From: Streptomyces sp. HB132
Lineage (GTDB): Bacteria > Actinomycetota > Actinomycetes > Streptomycetales > Streptomycetaceae
DNA: 64,000 bases
Reading direction: 5' to 3'
Assembly (NCBI RefSeq): GCF_016909575.1
Contig: NZ_JAFBGA010000002.1
Coordinates: 248,001 to 312,000, forward strand
Of the stretch, positions 53,356-62,330 are shown piece by piece (positions within the stretch are counted from its first letter, which is position 1; the number at the start of each line of letters is the position of its first letter). The notes below the pieces were generated by a model, which saw only the letters and a program-made list of their open reading frames with translations, ran no database searches and was not told where the DNA came from. The translations under genes were made by a program, and so were the position numbers.

Positions 53356-54134
53356 ACGGCGCACGGGGCGGAACCGGGGACGCCATGAGCGTCCTCGATG
53401 GACATACACGTTACAACGAGAAATGGCTCGCGCAGGGAGACAAGAGGATCGTCCCGGTGCCGACAGGAAACCGCACCGACCGCTCACTCGTCCGGCGCCT
53501 CGCCGACGGGTGCCGGACAGCGGGGGTCGGCGCCGGTCCGGCCGTCGATCCCCGGAACGGTTCGGCTGCCTGCGCCGACCGTCCGGCGTCGGACGGTCCC
53601 CGCCTCCTCGGGATGCCCCCGCCTCTCCTCCTCTTCACTGCGGACCTCACGGGAGCGATCCTCTTCCCCTCCCCCGGTTACGCACTGGTCGCCGGTACAT
53701 CAGCGTTCCTCGCGGGAGCGGTCCCGGAAGGGGTGGATCAAGGCCGGGCCCGCTTCGGCCGCTACGCGCGGGCCGCAGCGGGGAAATGGCCCGGTCCGAA
53801 GTCGGCAGCCCGGTCTTTCCCCCCTGCTCACATCGCTTGGAAGCGCCCGGGTGACGTTCCTGCGGGCACCGCCACAGCCCGGCAGCTCACGCTCATGCGC
53901 GATGTGGCGGAGAACCGGTGCACGGCGGCGGATTTCGCTGCCGGCTGGTTGGTCGCACGACGGCACTCGCAGCAGCAGGGCGAACGGGTCCGCGATCCGT
54001 TGGGCACGCTCCTCGACCGCGTCTTCTCCTTGTTGGAGGACTACTCCATCGACCCGGAATCCACCGGGCCCGATGACCTTTCGGACGAAGAGTTGAGGCA
54101 CGCCGTGGTTCAACTGATGCGGCAGGCGGAGTGA
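53349..54134 (+). CDS. colicin-D-immunity-like protein
   Basis: A 261-residue protein in two parts. Residues 90-160 (LLLFTADLTGAILFPSPGYALVAGTSAFLAGAVPEG) form one domain. Residues 175-255 (QLTLMRDVAENRCTAADFAAGWLVARRHSQQQGERV, LLDRVFSLLEDYSIDP, LSDEELRHAVVQLM) resemble the bacterial self-protective colicin-immunity family. It should protect against a tRNase-type toxin, but no toxin is present. GTG 53349 overlaps the small ORF's stop; ATG 53385 is an alternative. Confidence 0.65.
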   Translation: MVNGARGGTGDAMSVLDGHTRYNEKWLAQGDKRIVPVPTGNRTDRSLVRRLADGCRTAGVGAGPAVDPRNGSAACADRPASDGPRLLGMPPPLLLFTADLTGAILFPSPGYALVAGTSAFLAGAVPEGVDQGRARFGRYARAAAGKWPGPKSAARSFPPAHIAWKRPGDVPAGTATARQLTLMRDVAENRCTAADFAAGWLVARRHSQQQGERVRDPLGTLLDRVFSLLEDYSIDPESTGPDDLSDEELRHAVVQLMRQAE

Positions 54135-54141
54135 TGCACGG

Positions 54142-54708
54142 ATGGGACTCCGAACAGTGACGCACATGGACGACAGCCTGCCCACCGAACTCCATCGACT
54201 CCGTCACCGCCCCGGCGCCGACTACACCCCGCCCGTCCTCTCTCTCTTCGTCGTTCACGCCTCAGGCGACGCCGCAGAGTACGAGCAGCGTCTGCGTTCC
54301 GCCCTTGCGCCTGCTGTCCGACTGCGGGGCACCGCGGATTTCGAGCAGGGGAGTCTGCCGGTCGACGACGTTCCGGACTGGTTCGGGGCCATCAGCTCGG
54401 GGGACGAGCAACGCGCCCCGCAGTTCGCCAGGACCGGCCGTGACGGATACGTGGAGCACACGAGGGGAGGCCGGCCGTGGGAGTTGCAGGACTGGCTGTA
54501 CCGCTTCGACCCCGATGAGGACTCCCGGGGCTGGGAGTGGTGGGACGCCACACCGGCCGGACCGTCCCGCGTCCACATCTGGGTGGACAGCCGGGGGGAA
54601 TCCTTCTTCGGCTGCCAGGAACTGCTCTGGGCCGCCTACACAGCGGGCGCGGACCGGGTCGACGGCCCCACTCTCCAGCAGTCCACAGTATGGTCGGCAG
54701 AGCGGTGA
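54142..54708 (+). CDS. hypothetical protein, immunity-like
   Basis: A 188-residue protein. VLSLFVVHASGDAAEYEQRLRSAL, SLPVDDVPDWFGAISS, YVEHTRGGRPWELQDWLYRFDPDEDSRGWEWWD and RVHIWVDSRGESFFGCQELLWAAYTAGA. It is soluble and Trp/Asp-rich, resembling immunity proteins that guard against secreted toxins. I cannot name the family. It lies 7 bp after the colicin-immunity-like gene with GGCGGAG upstream, so the two are in one operon. ATG 54166 is an alternative start. Confidence 0.62.
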   Translation: MGLRTVTHMDDSLPTELHRLRHRPGADYTPPVLSLFVVHASGDAAEYEQRLRSALAPAVRLRGTADFEQGSLPVDDVPDWFGAISSGDEQRAPQFARTGRDGYVEHTRGGRPWELQDWLYRFDPDEDSRGWEWWDATPAGPSRVHIWVDSRGESFFGCQELLWAAYTAGADRVDGPTLQQSTVWSAER

Positions 54709-54742
54709 CCTACGCGCTGACACCGCTCGGTGAGGGCTGGAC

Positions 54743-55267
54743 ATGCGAAGCAATGCTCGGATGAGGGCACTCCTGCAGGGGACGGACACCACAGGACTGA
54801 GCTCTCAGGACATTCCTCCCATGTTCCGTGAAGTCGTGGAGCGAGGTTGGTCGTCGACACCCGCCGGCGGGCGGGTGCTGACCGGCCTGCTCCCGGAGTA
54901 CGTTCCGCACTGCTCCGACCGGCTAGCGGAGGAGACCACGGTCAACGGCAGGGGAATGACGGATTACGACCTGCCCGCCGCGCCTGACGAACGCGCACCC
55001 CTCCTCGTACGGAGGTGCCTGGCCTACGCCGCCGCCTGTCTGCGGGGCGCGCGGGATCACTTCGGCGACACGGCGGTGAAGTCCTACGTCTCGTTCTCCT
55101 TCGCCGACACCGACGAGGCGCTACTGACCTCCAACGTCACCTTCTGCACACCGCTGCCCGACGTCCGCCCGTACATCCCGGATCTTGAGGACGTCGTGGA
55201 CGCGGCGGTCGCGGAGTTTTCCGTGGAGGACTGCTCCCGCGGCAGCCGAAGGCGGTTGCCCTGCTGA
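54743..55267 (+). CDS. hypothetical protein, 3' end replaced
   Basis: A 174-residue frame. SFSFADTDEALLTSNVTFC, DVRPYIPDLEDVVDAAVAEFSVEDC look like a genuine protein, but the last ten residues (SRGSRRRLPC) are read out of frame across a VapC fragment, so the true C terminus is lost. GAGGG 7 bp before ATG 54743 supports the start. Its family is unknown; it continues the run of small immunity-like genes. Confidence 0.55.
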   Translation: MRSNARMRALLQGTDTTGLSSQDIPPMFREVVERGWSSTPAGGRVLTGLLPEYVPHCSDRLAEETTVNGRGMTDYDLPAAPDERAPLLVRRCLAYAAACLRGARDHFGDTAVKSYVSFSFADTDEALLTSNVTFCTPLPDVRPYIPDLEDVVDAAVAEFSVEDCSRGSRRRLPC

Positions 55268-55338
55268 CCTCGGACAGTGACGACATGGCCAAGCTCCGCG
55301 GCAGGCAGGTTCGCATCGTCCCTCTCCGAGCCACCGGC
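55240..55338 (+). pseudogene. VapC C-terminal fragment
   Basis: One frame reads RQPKAVALLTSDSDDMAKL and RGRQVRIVPL, nearly identical to the last 30 residues of the VapC-like toxin at 39281-39682 (RQPKPVALLTSDSDDMTKF). There is no stop at the corresponding place, and no antitoxin. It is a relic joined to the 54743 gene by rearrangement. Confidence 0.8.
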
Positions 55339-55639
55339 CCGCTTCGAGGAGCAGCGCCTCGGAGGGCTTTCAGGGACGACCCGAGGCACGCACCGTGGCG
55401 GACCCCGCCCATCGCCGGCGCCCGTGCCCCTGAGAACGCCGACGCGCGGAAGGCCGAGCGGTCGCACCGGGAACAGGTGGTCCGGCTCGCACGGTTGCAT
55501 CGATCGAAGGACCGGCGCCGCACGGGCGGGGAACACGGCTACCGCAAGGTCGTCCCCCACCAGGGCCCGGTCCCCAGGATCGCGGTGTGCCCGCCGCGCG
55601 TCCGGACCGATACGTAGTTCCGCAGGAGGACTGTTTTTC

Positions 55640-56473
55640 ATGACTGACCGGCCCTTGACGCTCATGGCAGTACACGCCCACCCCGACGACGAGGCCACCG
55701 GAACCGGAGGAGTGCTCGCGCGGTACGCCGCGGAAGGCATCCGCACGGTTCTCGTGACCTGTACCGACGGCGGTTGCGGCGACGGGACGGCGGGCACCAA
55801 GCCGGGCGATCCCGGGCATGACCCGGCGGCCGTCGCCTCGATGCGCCGGCGGGAACTCGAGGCGAGCTGCGACGTCCTGAAGATCAGCGACCTGGAGATG
55901 CTGGACTATGCCGACTCCGGAATGATGGGCTGGCCGAGCAACGACGCACCCGGAGCCTTCTGGCAGACCCCCGTCGAGGAAGGCGCCGCCCGACTCGCGG
56001 AACTCATCGGGCATTACCGACCCGACGTGATCGTCACCTACGACGAGAACGGCTTCTACGGTCACCCCGATCACATCCAGGCCAACCGCATCACGATGGC
56101 GGCGCTGGAGATGACCGCTCTGACACCGAAGGTGTACTGGACGACGATGCCCCGCTCGATGATGCAGCGGTTCGGGGAGACCATGCGCGAGTTCCAGGAG
56201 GACATGCCGGAGCCGGATCCCGCCGAGGCCGCCGCGATGGCCGAGATCGGCCTCCCCGACGACGAGATCACCACATGGGTGGACACCGCCGCCTTCAGCG
56301 ATCAGAAGTTCGATGCGCTGGCCGCGCACGCCAGTCAGGGCGAGAACATCTTCTTCCTCAGGATGGGCAAGGAGAGGTTCGGCGAGTTCATGGGTACGGA
56401 GACCTTCGTACGCGTCAAGGACTCCACCGGCGCGGCCGTACCCGAGAACGATCTCTTCGCCGGACTGCGCTGA
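55640..56473 (+). CDS. PIG-L (LmbE/Mca-like) deacetylase
   Basis: A 277-residue zinc deacetylase or amidase. AVHAHPDDEATGTGG is the family's metal motif, with a further His in YGHPDHIQANR. VLVTCTDGGCGDG and LEMLDYADSGMMGWP match the mycothiol S-conjugate amidase (Mca)/MshB branch. It may deacetylate GlcNAc-inositol or cleave mycothiol conjugates. ATG 55640 follows GGAGGA by 10 bp. The gene is single and more conserved than its surroundings. Confidence 0.9.
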   Translation: MTDRPLTLMAVHAHPDDEATGTGGVLARYAAEGIRTVLVTCTDGGCGDGTAGTKPGDPGHDPAAVASMRRRELEASCDVLKISDLEMLDYADSGMMGWPSNDAPGAFWQTPVEEGAARLAELIGHYRPDVIVTYDENGFYGHPDHIQANRITMAALEMTALTPKVYWTTMPRSMMQRFGETMREFQEDMPEPDPAEAAAMAEIGLPDDEITTWVDTAAFSDQKFDALAAHASQGENIFFLRMGKERFGEFMGTETFVRVKDSTGAAVPENDLFAGLR

Positions 56474-57336
56474 CCCCCGGCCCGCCCGGTCCCGGGACAC
56501 CACGGTCCTGTCTCGCCGTCCCACTCCGAGGAGCGGGCGCGTCCACGTGGGCCGCGCCGAGTTCCCCGACCGGGCCGACGGCACCCGATTCAATATGACG
56601 GGGCCGTGTCACGACGCTCCGGTGGGACCGGATGACAGCGGTCTCCAGGGGCCTCACCGAGACCGTGAGTCAACGACCGTCACCCCAGATCCAAGGCCGC
56701 ATCCGCCCGAGGTCTGGGGTGATTCCCGGGCTCGGGCCACGCGTACGGTCCTCGTCGCCCGCTTCACGGCCTGCGCACGGTGGCCGGTCAATCGTCATCT
56801 CCACCCTCCGCCAGCTTCCTCACCGCACCGGGGAGGACTAGGGCACACACAGTGACGGACTCCTGCGCCTGCTTCGTGCGGGAATCCGCGGACCTCCGAT
56901 CGAGCACAGCAACTGGATCAGCGCCATCACCGGAGCACCGATCCGGCTGACGCCCCCACCCGGTACCGCGACTGCGCGGAGCCCGACGTGCTGCTGGGCG
57001 TCCGGCTTCTCCCTGAGCAATCACCGCACACTGCGCCGGACAGTCGTGTGTGAAGAGCGACCGGGAGGTCCGTGCCCCGTTCTCGCAGCAACCGACAAGT
57101 ACCGACCGACGTCTCTTGTCCGCACGAGGGATGACCCCGAGACCGACCGCCGCGGCGTCCCGCGCGGCTCGGGTCCGGGCAGGACGCGGTGGCCTTGGAG
57201 CGGCCCTTCTCCGGTTCCACCGGTTCGAACCACCGCGCATCCGCTACGGGCTTCGAACCGGCCTCCATCCCGGGCTGCTCCACCTCGCGTCCACGGCGAC
57301 GTACTTGAGACGGCCCTGAACCTCATGCCGAGGCGT
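56474..57336. other. no gene recognised
   Basis: About 860 bp between the PIG-L gene and the acetyltransferase. Frames in all directions lack consistent codon bias and family similarity. Short pieces (for instance ALIQLLCSIGGPRIP on the minus strand near 56900) hint at decayed coding sequence but cannot be named. Confidence 0.45.
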
Positions 57337-57858
57337 TCAGCGAGACAAGTCCTTGCGCATGAGCGTGCACATGGTCTCGTACCGGCGCAGTGAACCGTCC
57401 GCCGCCTCCACGTCCCAGGCGTCGGGTCGGCTGCCGTAGGCCACGTACCCCAGGCGTTCGTACAGCGCCCGGGCGCGCGGATTGCTCTCCTCCGCCCCGA
57501 GCTCCGCACGTCGCAGACCGCGGGCCCTGATGCGGTCCTCCGCAGCGCCTACGAGTACGGCGCCCAGACCGCACGACTGGAGGGCCGGGAGCACCCCGAG
57601 CTGCCACAGCGTGCCCGCGCCTTCCGTGACCTGGTAGTCGACGCCGCCGATCGCCACCGGAAGACCCACCGGGGTGCAGACCGCCAGGTAGTCCACCTCG
57701 CCGGCTTGCGCACGCTCCAACTCACGCGCCACCTTGACCAGATGGGTCGCCGAACCGGACCACGAACAGGCCGGCAGGTCAGCGGGCGTCAGATCACGGA
57801 CAACGACACGCACGACGACCTCGGCCACCTCGGCTGCCTCGGCCGGCAAGAGACTCAT
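57337..57858 (-). CDS. GNAT-family N-acetyltransferase
   Basis: A 173-residue acetyltransferase. VVVRDLTPADLPAC starts the fold; LWQLGVLPALQSCGLGAVLVGAAEDRIRARG is the acetyl-CoA-binding strand and P-loop (QxxGxGxxL form), and ESNPRARALYERLGYVAYG the C-terminal motif. The substrate is unknown. Start ATG 57858 (MSLLPAEAAE) or 57867 is preferred; the open frame upstream runs through a tandem repeat and is not coding. Confidence 0.88.
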   Translation of the reverse strand: MSLLPAEAAEVAEVVVRVVVRDLTPADLPACSWSGSATHLVKVARELERAQAGEVDYLAVCTPVGLPVAIGGVDYQVTEGAGTLWQLGVLPALQSCGLGAVLVGAAEDRIRARGLRRAELGAEESNPRARALYERLGYVAYGSRPDAWDVEAADGSLRRYETMCTLMRKDLSR

Positions 57859-57945
57859 GCGCCCCATCCCAGCACTGCGGAGGAGATCCGCACAGTGGAT
57901 TTCGGGGCAGCGCACGATCCCGAGAAGCGCGCGCCACCACGCGCC

Positions 57946-57999
57946 GGTCAGGGCGGTCAGGGCGGTCAGGGCGGTCAGGGCGGTCAGGGCGGTCAGGGC
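57946..57999. repeat. six tandem copies of a 9-bp repeat
   Basis: GGTCAGGGC repeated six times without variation (54 bp), 80 bp upstream of the acetyltransferase start. A perfect 9-bp array is likely to vary in copy number between strains. It is in frame with no supported gene. Confidence 0.9.
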
Positions 58000-58183
58000 G
58001 ACCCTCCGTAGACCCGGTCGGCTCCACTCCGGAGGTGCGTCCTGCCGGCTCGAGCCCTCCTGTCGGCTCACGTGCCCGGCTCCTCGTGGGGCATCGCGAC
58101 AAGGCCGGAGGCCCGGGCGTACCAGGTCATCGACGGGGAGGTCCGTAGAAGCTGGGGGCCGCGCGCACCGGGCCGACGGAGTC

Positions 58184-58393
58184 TCAGGAGTAGAAGTTGG
58201 CCCAGTACTCGTCATGACCGCACGCGAAGGCCTCTGGCCGCTCCGCCCTCAGCACTTCGTACCGGGCGACGAAGGCGTCCAGAGCCTCGTGGAGCGAGCG
58301 GCCCGGACGATCCCGCAGGATCATGACGCCGCGGAGGATCTGGTGGCTGAGAATCTGATCGTCGACAAGACTGACCGTCGCGCCGTTGGTCAT
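58184..58393 (-). CDS. small hypothetical protein
   Basis: A 69-residue protein. QILSHQILRGVMILRDRPGRSLHEALDAFVARYEVLRAERPEAF is strongly helical and ends CGHDEYWANFYS. Composition and codon use look genuine, and similar short proteins occur in Streptomyces as I recall. No ribosome site better than GGCG is visible before ATG 58393. Function unknown. Confidence 0.6.
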   Translation of the reverse strand: MTNGATVSLVDDQILSHQILRGVMILRDRPGRSLHEALDAFVARYEVLRAERPEAFACGHDEYWANFYS

Positions 58394-58637
58394 GCCTGGA
58401 TCGAAGCCGGGCGACGGCCTCTCGGCAAGCCTGGTGCACCCCCGCCGTGCAGCAGCGAGGGGCGGCTACCGCAACGAACACCCATGTGCCGGGAGGCGAC
58501 GGCCGGGGCGGCGGCCACCGCGGCGTCGCCGCCGGTGAAGAGATCCGCCTCCGACCGTTCCGCCGGCCGCCCTGTCGCAGGAGAGGGCGCGCGGCCGACG
58601 CCGGTAGCCGGCCTCGTCGTCGCCCGACGGGTCTCAC

Positions 58638-59408
58638 TCACCGCACGGGGAAGCCGAAGGAGTACCCCTGTTGCCTCAGCCAGGGCAGCACCTCGCGCAG
58701 AGCGGCCAGGGTCTGGGAGCGGTCTCCTCCGGCGTCGTGGAAGAGGACGGTCGGCCCGTTGGCGATCTCGCTCTTGACGGTGGCGACCATGGTGTCCACG
58801 CCGGGATGTTCGAAGTCCTTGGAATCGACGTTCCAGCCCAACGGCCGCATCCCCCGGGATGCGGCGAGCTGACGGCTGTACGGGGTGAAGGCACCGCCCG
58901 GGGCCCGGTAGTACTGAGGCCGTACGCCTCCGGACGCCTTGGTGATCATGCGTTCGGCCTCCAGGATCTGCTGGGACTGGTACTCCTCGGACCGGGTGTC
59001 CATCGTGGTGTCGTGCGAGACCGTGTGGTTGCACAGCCGGTGCCCGGCCGCCACGACCTTCTTGACCAGGTCCGGATGAGCCTGCGCCTGCGTGCCCACC
59101 ATGCAGAACGTGGCCTTCACGCCGCTGTCCTCCAGCAGTTGCAGCACCTGCGGCGTCCAGACCGGGTCCGGTCCGTCGTCGATGGTGATGTTGACGCCCC
59201 GGGCCCCGCGGTCCGAGGCGTGCGCGATGTCCGCCGCCACCTGACCCTGCGAGCGGGCATCCGGCGCTGAGACACGTGCTTGCGGCTGCCGTCCTCCGGC
59301 GGGGTCGGCCTGCGCGGTCCACACCGAGGTGGCAGCGGCCAGTGCCGTCACCCCGAGCCCCGCCGCGAGAAGCCGACCGTGCCATCCCCTTCCCTTGTGC
59401 CTTGCCAT
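58638..59408 (-). CDS. secreted polysaccharide deacetylase
   Basis: A 256-residue NodB-type enzyme. Residues 1-35 are a signal peptide (HKGRGWHGRLLAAGLGVTALAAATSV). The catalytic motifs are NITIDDGPDPVW (Asp-Asp), CNHTVSHDTTMD (metal His pair), YYRAPGGAFTPY and LFHDAGGDRSQTL. It should remove acetyl groups from peptidoglycan, chitin or a related glycan outside the cell. Full length and probably active. It is a single gene. Confidence 0.93.
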   Translation of the reverse strand: MARHKGRGWHGRLLAAGLGVTALAAATSVWTAQADPAGGRQPQARVSAPDARSQGQVAADIAHASDRGARGVNITIDDGPDPVWTPQVLQLLEDSGVKATFCMVGTQAQAHPDLVKKVVAAGHRLCNHTVSHDTTMDTRSEEYQSQQILEAERMITKASGGVRPQYYRAPGGAFTPYSRQLAASRGMRPLGWNVDSKDFEHPGVDTMVATVKSEIANGPTVLFHDAGGDRSQTLAALREVLPWLRQQGYSFGFPVR

Positions 59409-59952
59409 GTCTGCCTGCCCCTTCGCTGCCCCGCCCGATGCCGTGCCCCCATGAAGTCACACGAACACCCCTGCGCGATTCCCCTGTTACCGACCGCGGA
59501 CGAACCCGCAGGGAGCGGACGACAAACACAGGCGATCCGCGACACGCGAGGAGGCAACCGACTCGAAGAAGTACCGCTCAGGGCGGCGCACGACGATCCG
59601 CACGGACTCCGACGGAGGGGCTGCGGCGCCTCCGTCCGCGGCCCCGCGAGCAGGGCCGGAGGTCGTCGCCCACCCGGTCTGCTCGACCGTGACCGACGAG
59701 ATCCGCCGGCCGTTCGGACAGTCCCGACCTCGGTCCGGGCCACCGGGTGACGAGGTAGGCGACAGCGTCCCGGTCCACCGCGCTCGGCGTCGACTGCCTG
59801 ACCGGCCGAACGGCCGATGGTCCACGGCTGCGGATCCGCCTGAACGGCACCATGAAGGAGTCCAGTTGGTCCTCACCCGGCGCCGACAGCCCGCGGGCTC
59901 ACGCGGACGGCGTTCGGGCCGGTGGCCTGCCCACGCTGCCGTGAACGCAGAA
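59409..59952. other. no gene recognised
   Basis: About 540 bp. Short minus-strand segments (PSESVRIVVRRPERYFFESV, VDRDAVAYLVTRWPG) look like pieces of decayed genes in different frames, but none has a start or a family. Confidence 0.4.
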
Positions 59953-59978
59953 GAGCCCGTCAGCAAGCTGACGGGCTC
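59953..59978 (-). terminator. terminator of the gene at 60012
   Basis: GAGCCCGTCAGC at 59953-59964 pairs perfectly with GCTGACGGGCTC at 59967-59978. The two-base gap means the inner pairs must open to form the loop. It lies 33 bp past the stop. Confidence 0.8.
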
Positions 59979-60011
59979 CCACGACGGATCGAGACCTAAC
60001 CTGCCATCAGG

Positions 60012-60611
60012 TCAGATCGTCGGTGTCTCATCGACCATCTCCTTGTGCGGTTCGACAACGAACCTCCAGCCATCGCTGGGCTCCAGGAACCGCACTCGGG
60101 TCGGGTAGATGTCCATGGCGCGGCGGTCCCGGTTCTGGCTGCTCGTGTTCTTCCGCCCCCGGGCCGGCTCCTCGTAGAGGTCGACCTTGACGTCCGGCAC
60201 GGCGACGGTTTCCTCGCTCCAGCGCTGAACGATCCCCGCGCCGAACGCATCGCGCGCGGCGGAGTACAGGGCCTCCAGGGATTCCTTGTTCCCGTTCGGC
60301 ACGAAAAGGGCGAGGTTCAGGAGGACGCCCGCACTCTGGAGAACCTCGATCTCTTCGCCTGCCTTGTCGGCGACCCAGATCCCGGACTCTTCGGCGTTGT
60401 CGGGGAGAACATGAATTTCCGTACCGAAGATCGTCCTCGCGACGAAGGACCCTCCTTCGAAATTCTTACCCGGCTCAGTAAGGAAAGCCGGTGCGTAGCA
60501 GTCGAGAGGAAGGTCATCCGTCTCCGCCGAGACGAAAATACTGTCCTGGAGGCCCAACTCCGATACCTCTCCGCCCGTGAGACGTCGAGCCGTAACCTTC
60601 TCGGTGTTCAC
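60012..60611 (-). CDS. hypothetical protein, lower GC, probably transferred
   Basis: A 199-residue soluble protein of noticeably lower GC than the core genes. SELGLQDSIFVSAETDDLPLDCYAPAFL, GGSFVARTIFGTEIHVLPD, WVADKAGEEIEVLQSAGVLLNLALFVPNG and DVKVDLYEEPARGRK. The pattern is alternating strands and helices with a basic, Asn/Ser-rich segment near the end. GTG 60611 follows AAAAAAGGGGAATGGC and is preferred; longer frames reach 60758. No family recognised. The surrounding low-GC DNA suggests acquisition from outside. Confidence 0.65.
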   Translation of the reverse strand: MNTEKVTARRLTGGEVSELGLQDSIFVSAETDDLPLDCYAPAFLTEPGKNFEGGSFVARTIFGTEIHVLPDNAEESGIWVADKAGEEIEVLQSAGVLLNLALFVPNGNKESLEALYSAARDAFGAGIVQRWSEETVAVPDVKVDLYEEPARGRKNTSSQNRDRRAMDIYPTRVRFLEPSDGWRFVVEPHKEMVDETPTI

Positions 60612-60649
60612 GCCATTCCCCTTTTTTCGTGGCGCCGATAATTCCATCT

Positions 60650-61190
60650 GAACTCTATCACGGAAAACGAACGGCCAGAGCCTTGCGCACGCTCCCCCAG
60701 CCCCATTCTTCCGCCACGAAAATGGGGAAAATCTGGAGGACGCCTTCGTCACGAACAAGGAACAAAAACTGCCGCTTACCCTCCGTCCGGGTCAGGCCGC
60801 GAAGTGGCTGGACCCGGACGAGTCCACGATGGGAACGCCGCCCATCCGGGCACTCCTGATGACGATCGCCCAGGTCGGCCGCGCGAGGAGGTTCATCGGC
60901 CCGGTACGCCCGCGACGGGGTGAAGGGGTGCACCAGGAATCCGGTGCGCCCGAGCCGGACATTCCCGAGATCAAGCCGAATCCGTCTGATATCCCTCCCC
61001 CGCTACTCGAAGATGAATTCTTTGGCAGGAATGAAGCGCGCCAGGAAGGCGCCGAGGTCGCGGCAGCGGCAAACCCGCCATTCCGCCCGGTGGCGGGCGA
61101 TCGTATCGATCCAGCCATTCTGCGGGTCGCAAACCTGTCGCGTCACCTTTCACTCCTGAGATCCGCCCACACGGTTCTGCAGCCGCCGGT
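60650..61190 (+). pseudogene. truncated low-GC reading frame
   Basis: An open frame without a start before 60829 reads ENLEDAFVTNKEQKLPLTLR, PGQAAKWLDPDESTMGTPPI and RALLMTIAQVGRARRFIGP, then a Pro/Glu-rich tail PEPDIPEIKPNPSDIPPP. It looks like the C-terminal part of a lost gene of foreign origin. Not recognised. Confidence 0.4.
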
Positions 61191-61572
61191 GTACTCGACA
61201 CCTCTGACCCCGCGGCTCCGGAAGGGTCTTTCCTCACGGGGCGGGCGGACATCACATGCGTCACGGGGCCGAAAGAACTCTCGTCGACGGGGCAACCACT
61301 GCCGAATACGTACGCGGCAGTCAGCGTGCCGGCGCAGATACTGACTCGCTCGCCGTTCCCGTTGCGCGGTTACGCCTCTCGGAGCCGAGAGAGCCGTCGG
61401 ATCGCTCAGGCGGCGCCCCTGTGTTCGGACACGGGGGCGGGGCGCCGGTCGGAAGGCTGCCCACGCGGTGGCCGGCCCCCGGCGAGCAAGGTTCCCTCGA
61501 TCGCGCGAAACCCTGCCCCGGCGGCCCCCGGCCTGTGGGAACATGCACCCATGACTTGCATCCGAAGGGACC
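61191..61572. other. no gene recognised
   Basis: About 380 bp of high-GC sequence with no frame of consistent codon bias, between the low-GC frame and the zinc-finger-like gene. Confidence 0.4.
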
Positions 61573-61983
61573 GTGCCGCGTAGATCACCGGCTTCACTTC
61601 GACCGCGCGAACGCGGCCGGGGAAGCCCTTGGGTGCGGTATCGCGATGTCCCGGGCCTGTCGGGGGCGGCGAATGCCGCCGTCCGCGTGCTCGAACGGGA
61701 GCGCTTGTCTCCGGGCATCGTGTCAGTGGCACTGAGCGTATGGTCCGTGCGTGTCCATGGCACCGAGCGCCGCTGGAGTCGGCCGGAGGCGGAGTTCACC
61801 TGCCCCTGCTGCGGTGAGGGTTGGGCACGGGACAAGCTGGCGGAGGCTCTGCTGATGCTTCCGCCCCGCGCTGCCACCGAACTGCGGGCGAAGATCGAGC
61901 GCCTGGACGCGGTGTTGCTGGAGCGCACGCACCACGACCCGGCGTCAGAACCGGAGTTGGCGTGGTGGCATCGACGGTGCTGA
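61573..61983 (+). CDS. hypothetical protein with CPCC zinc-binding motif
   Basis: A 136-residue protein. The central EFTCPCCGEGWARDKLAEALLMLPPRAATELRAKIERLDAVLLERT has a Cys-x-Cys-Cys cluster and a long amphipathic helix. The last residues are WWHRRC, adding a His and a Cys. GTG 61573 follows GAAGGGA by 2-3 bp. I do not know the family; a small metal-binding, possibly DNA-associated protein. Confidence 0.6.
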   Translation: MPRRSPASLRPRERGRGSPWVRYRDVPGLSGAANAAVRVLERERLSPGIVSVALSVWSVRVHGTERRWSRPEAEFTCPCCGEGWARDKLAEALLMLPPRAATELRAKIERLDAVLLERTHHDPASEPELAWWHRRC

Positions 61984-62330
61984 CCGCTTCGACGCGTCCG
62001 CCCCGCTGCCCTGAGCGACATCCTCGCGAACCTCCCGGTCCGGCAGACCGGCAGACCGACACCGGCGGACTCTCGCAGAACGTGCCCACTGGACGGCGGG
62101 ACGACTGGACGACGGGTGGCACACCTGGGCACGTACAGCCCGCGGCGACCGTCCCACGGCCCGTCGCGGGCGCCACGGCCCGTTGCGGGCGCCACCGCCC
62201 GAGAGGCGCGCTCCGGCTCCGTCCCCACTCGGCGATCCGCTCCTGAGGCCCCGTCGCAACCCTCCCGACCGCCCCCGCCGTCGCGCCGGTAGTCTCGTCT
62301 GGCGGCTGTCACGGGTGGGGGGATTCGCAT
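61984..62330. other. no gene recognised
   Basis: About 350 bp before the pseudokinase. The last 20 bp carry its ribosome site (GGGGGGA). Repeated GGGCGCCAC units occur around 62168-62200. Confidence 0.4.

Noticed and set aside
57946..57999. GGTCAGGGC array as CRISPR or coding ALT-repeat protein
   Set aside because: No spacers between the units; the open minus frame through it has no supported start and the acetyltransferase starts downstream.
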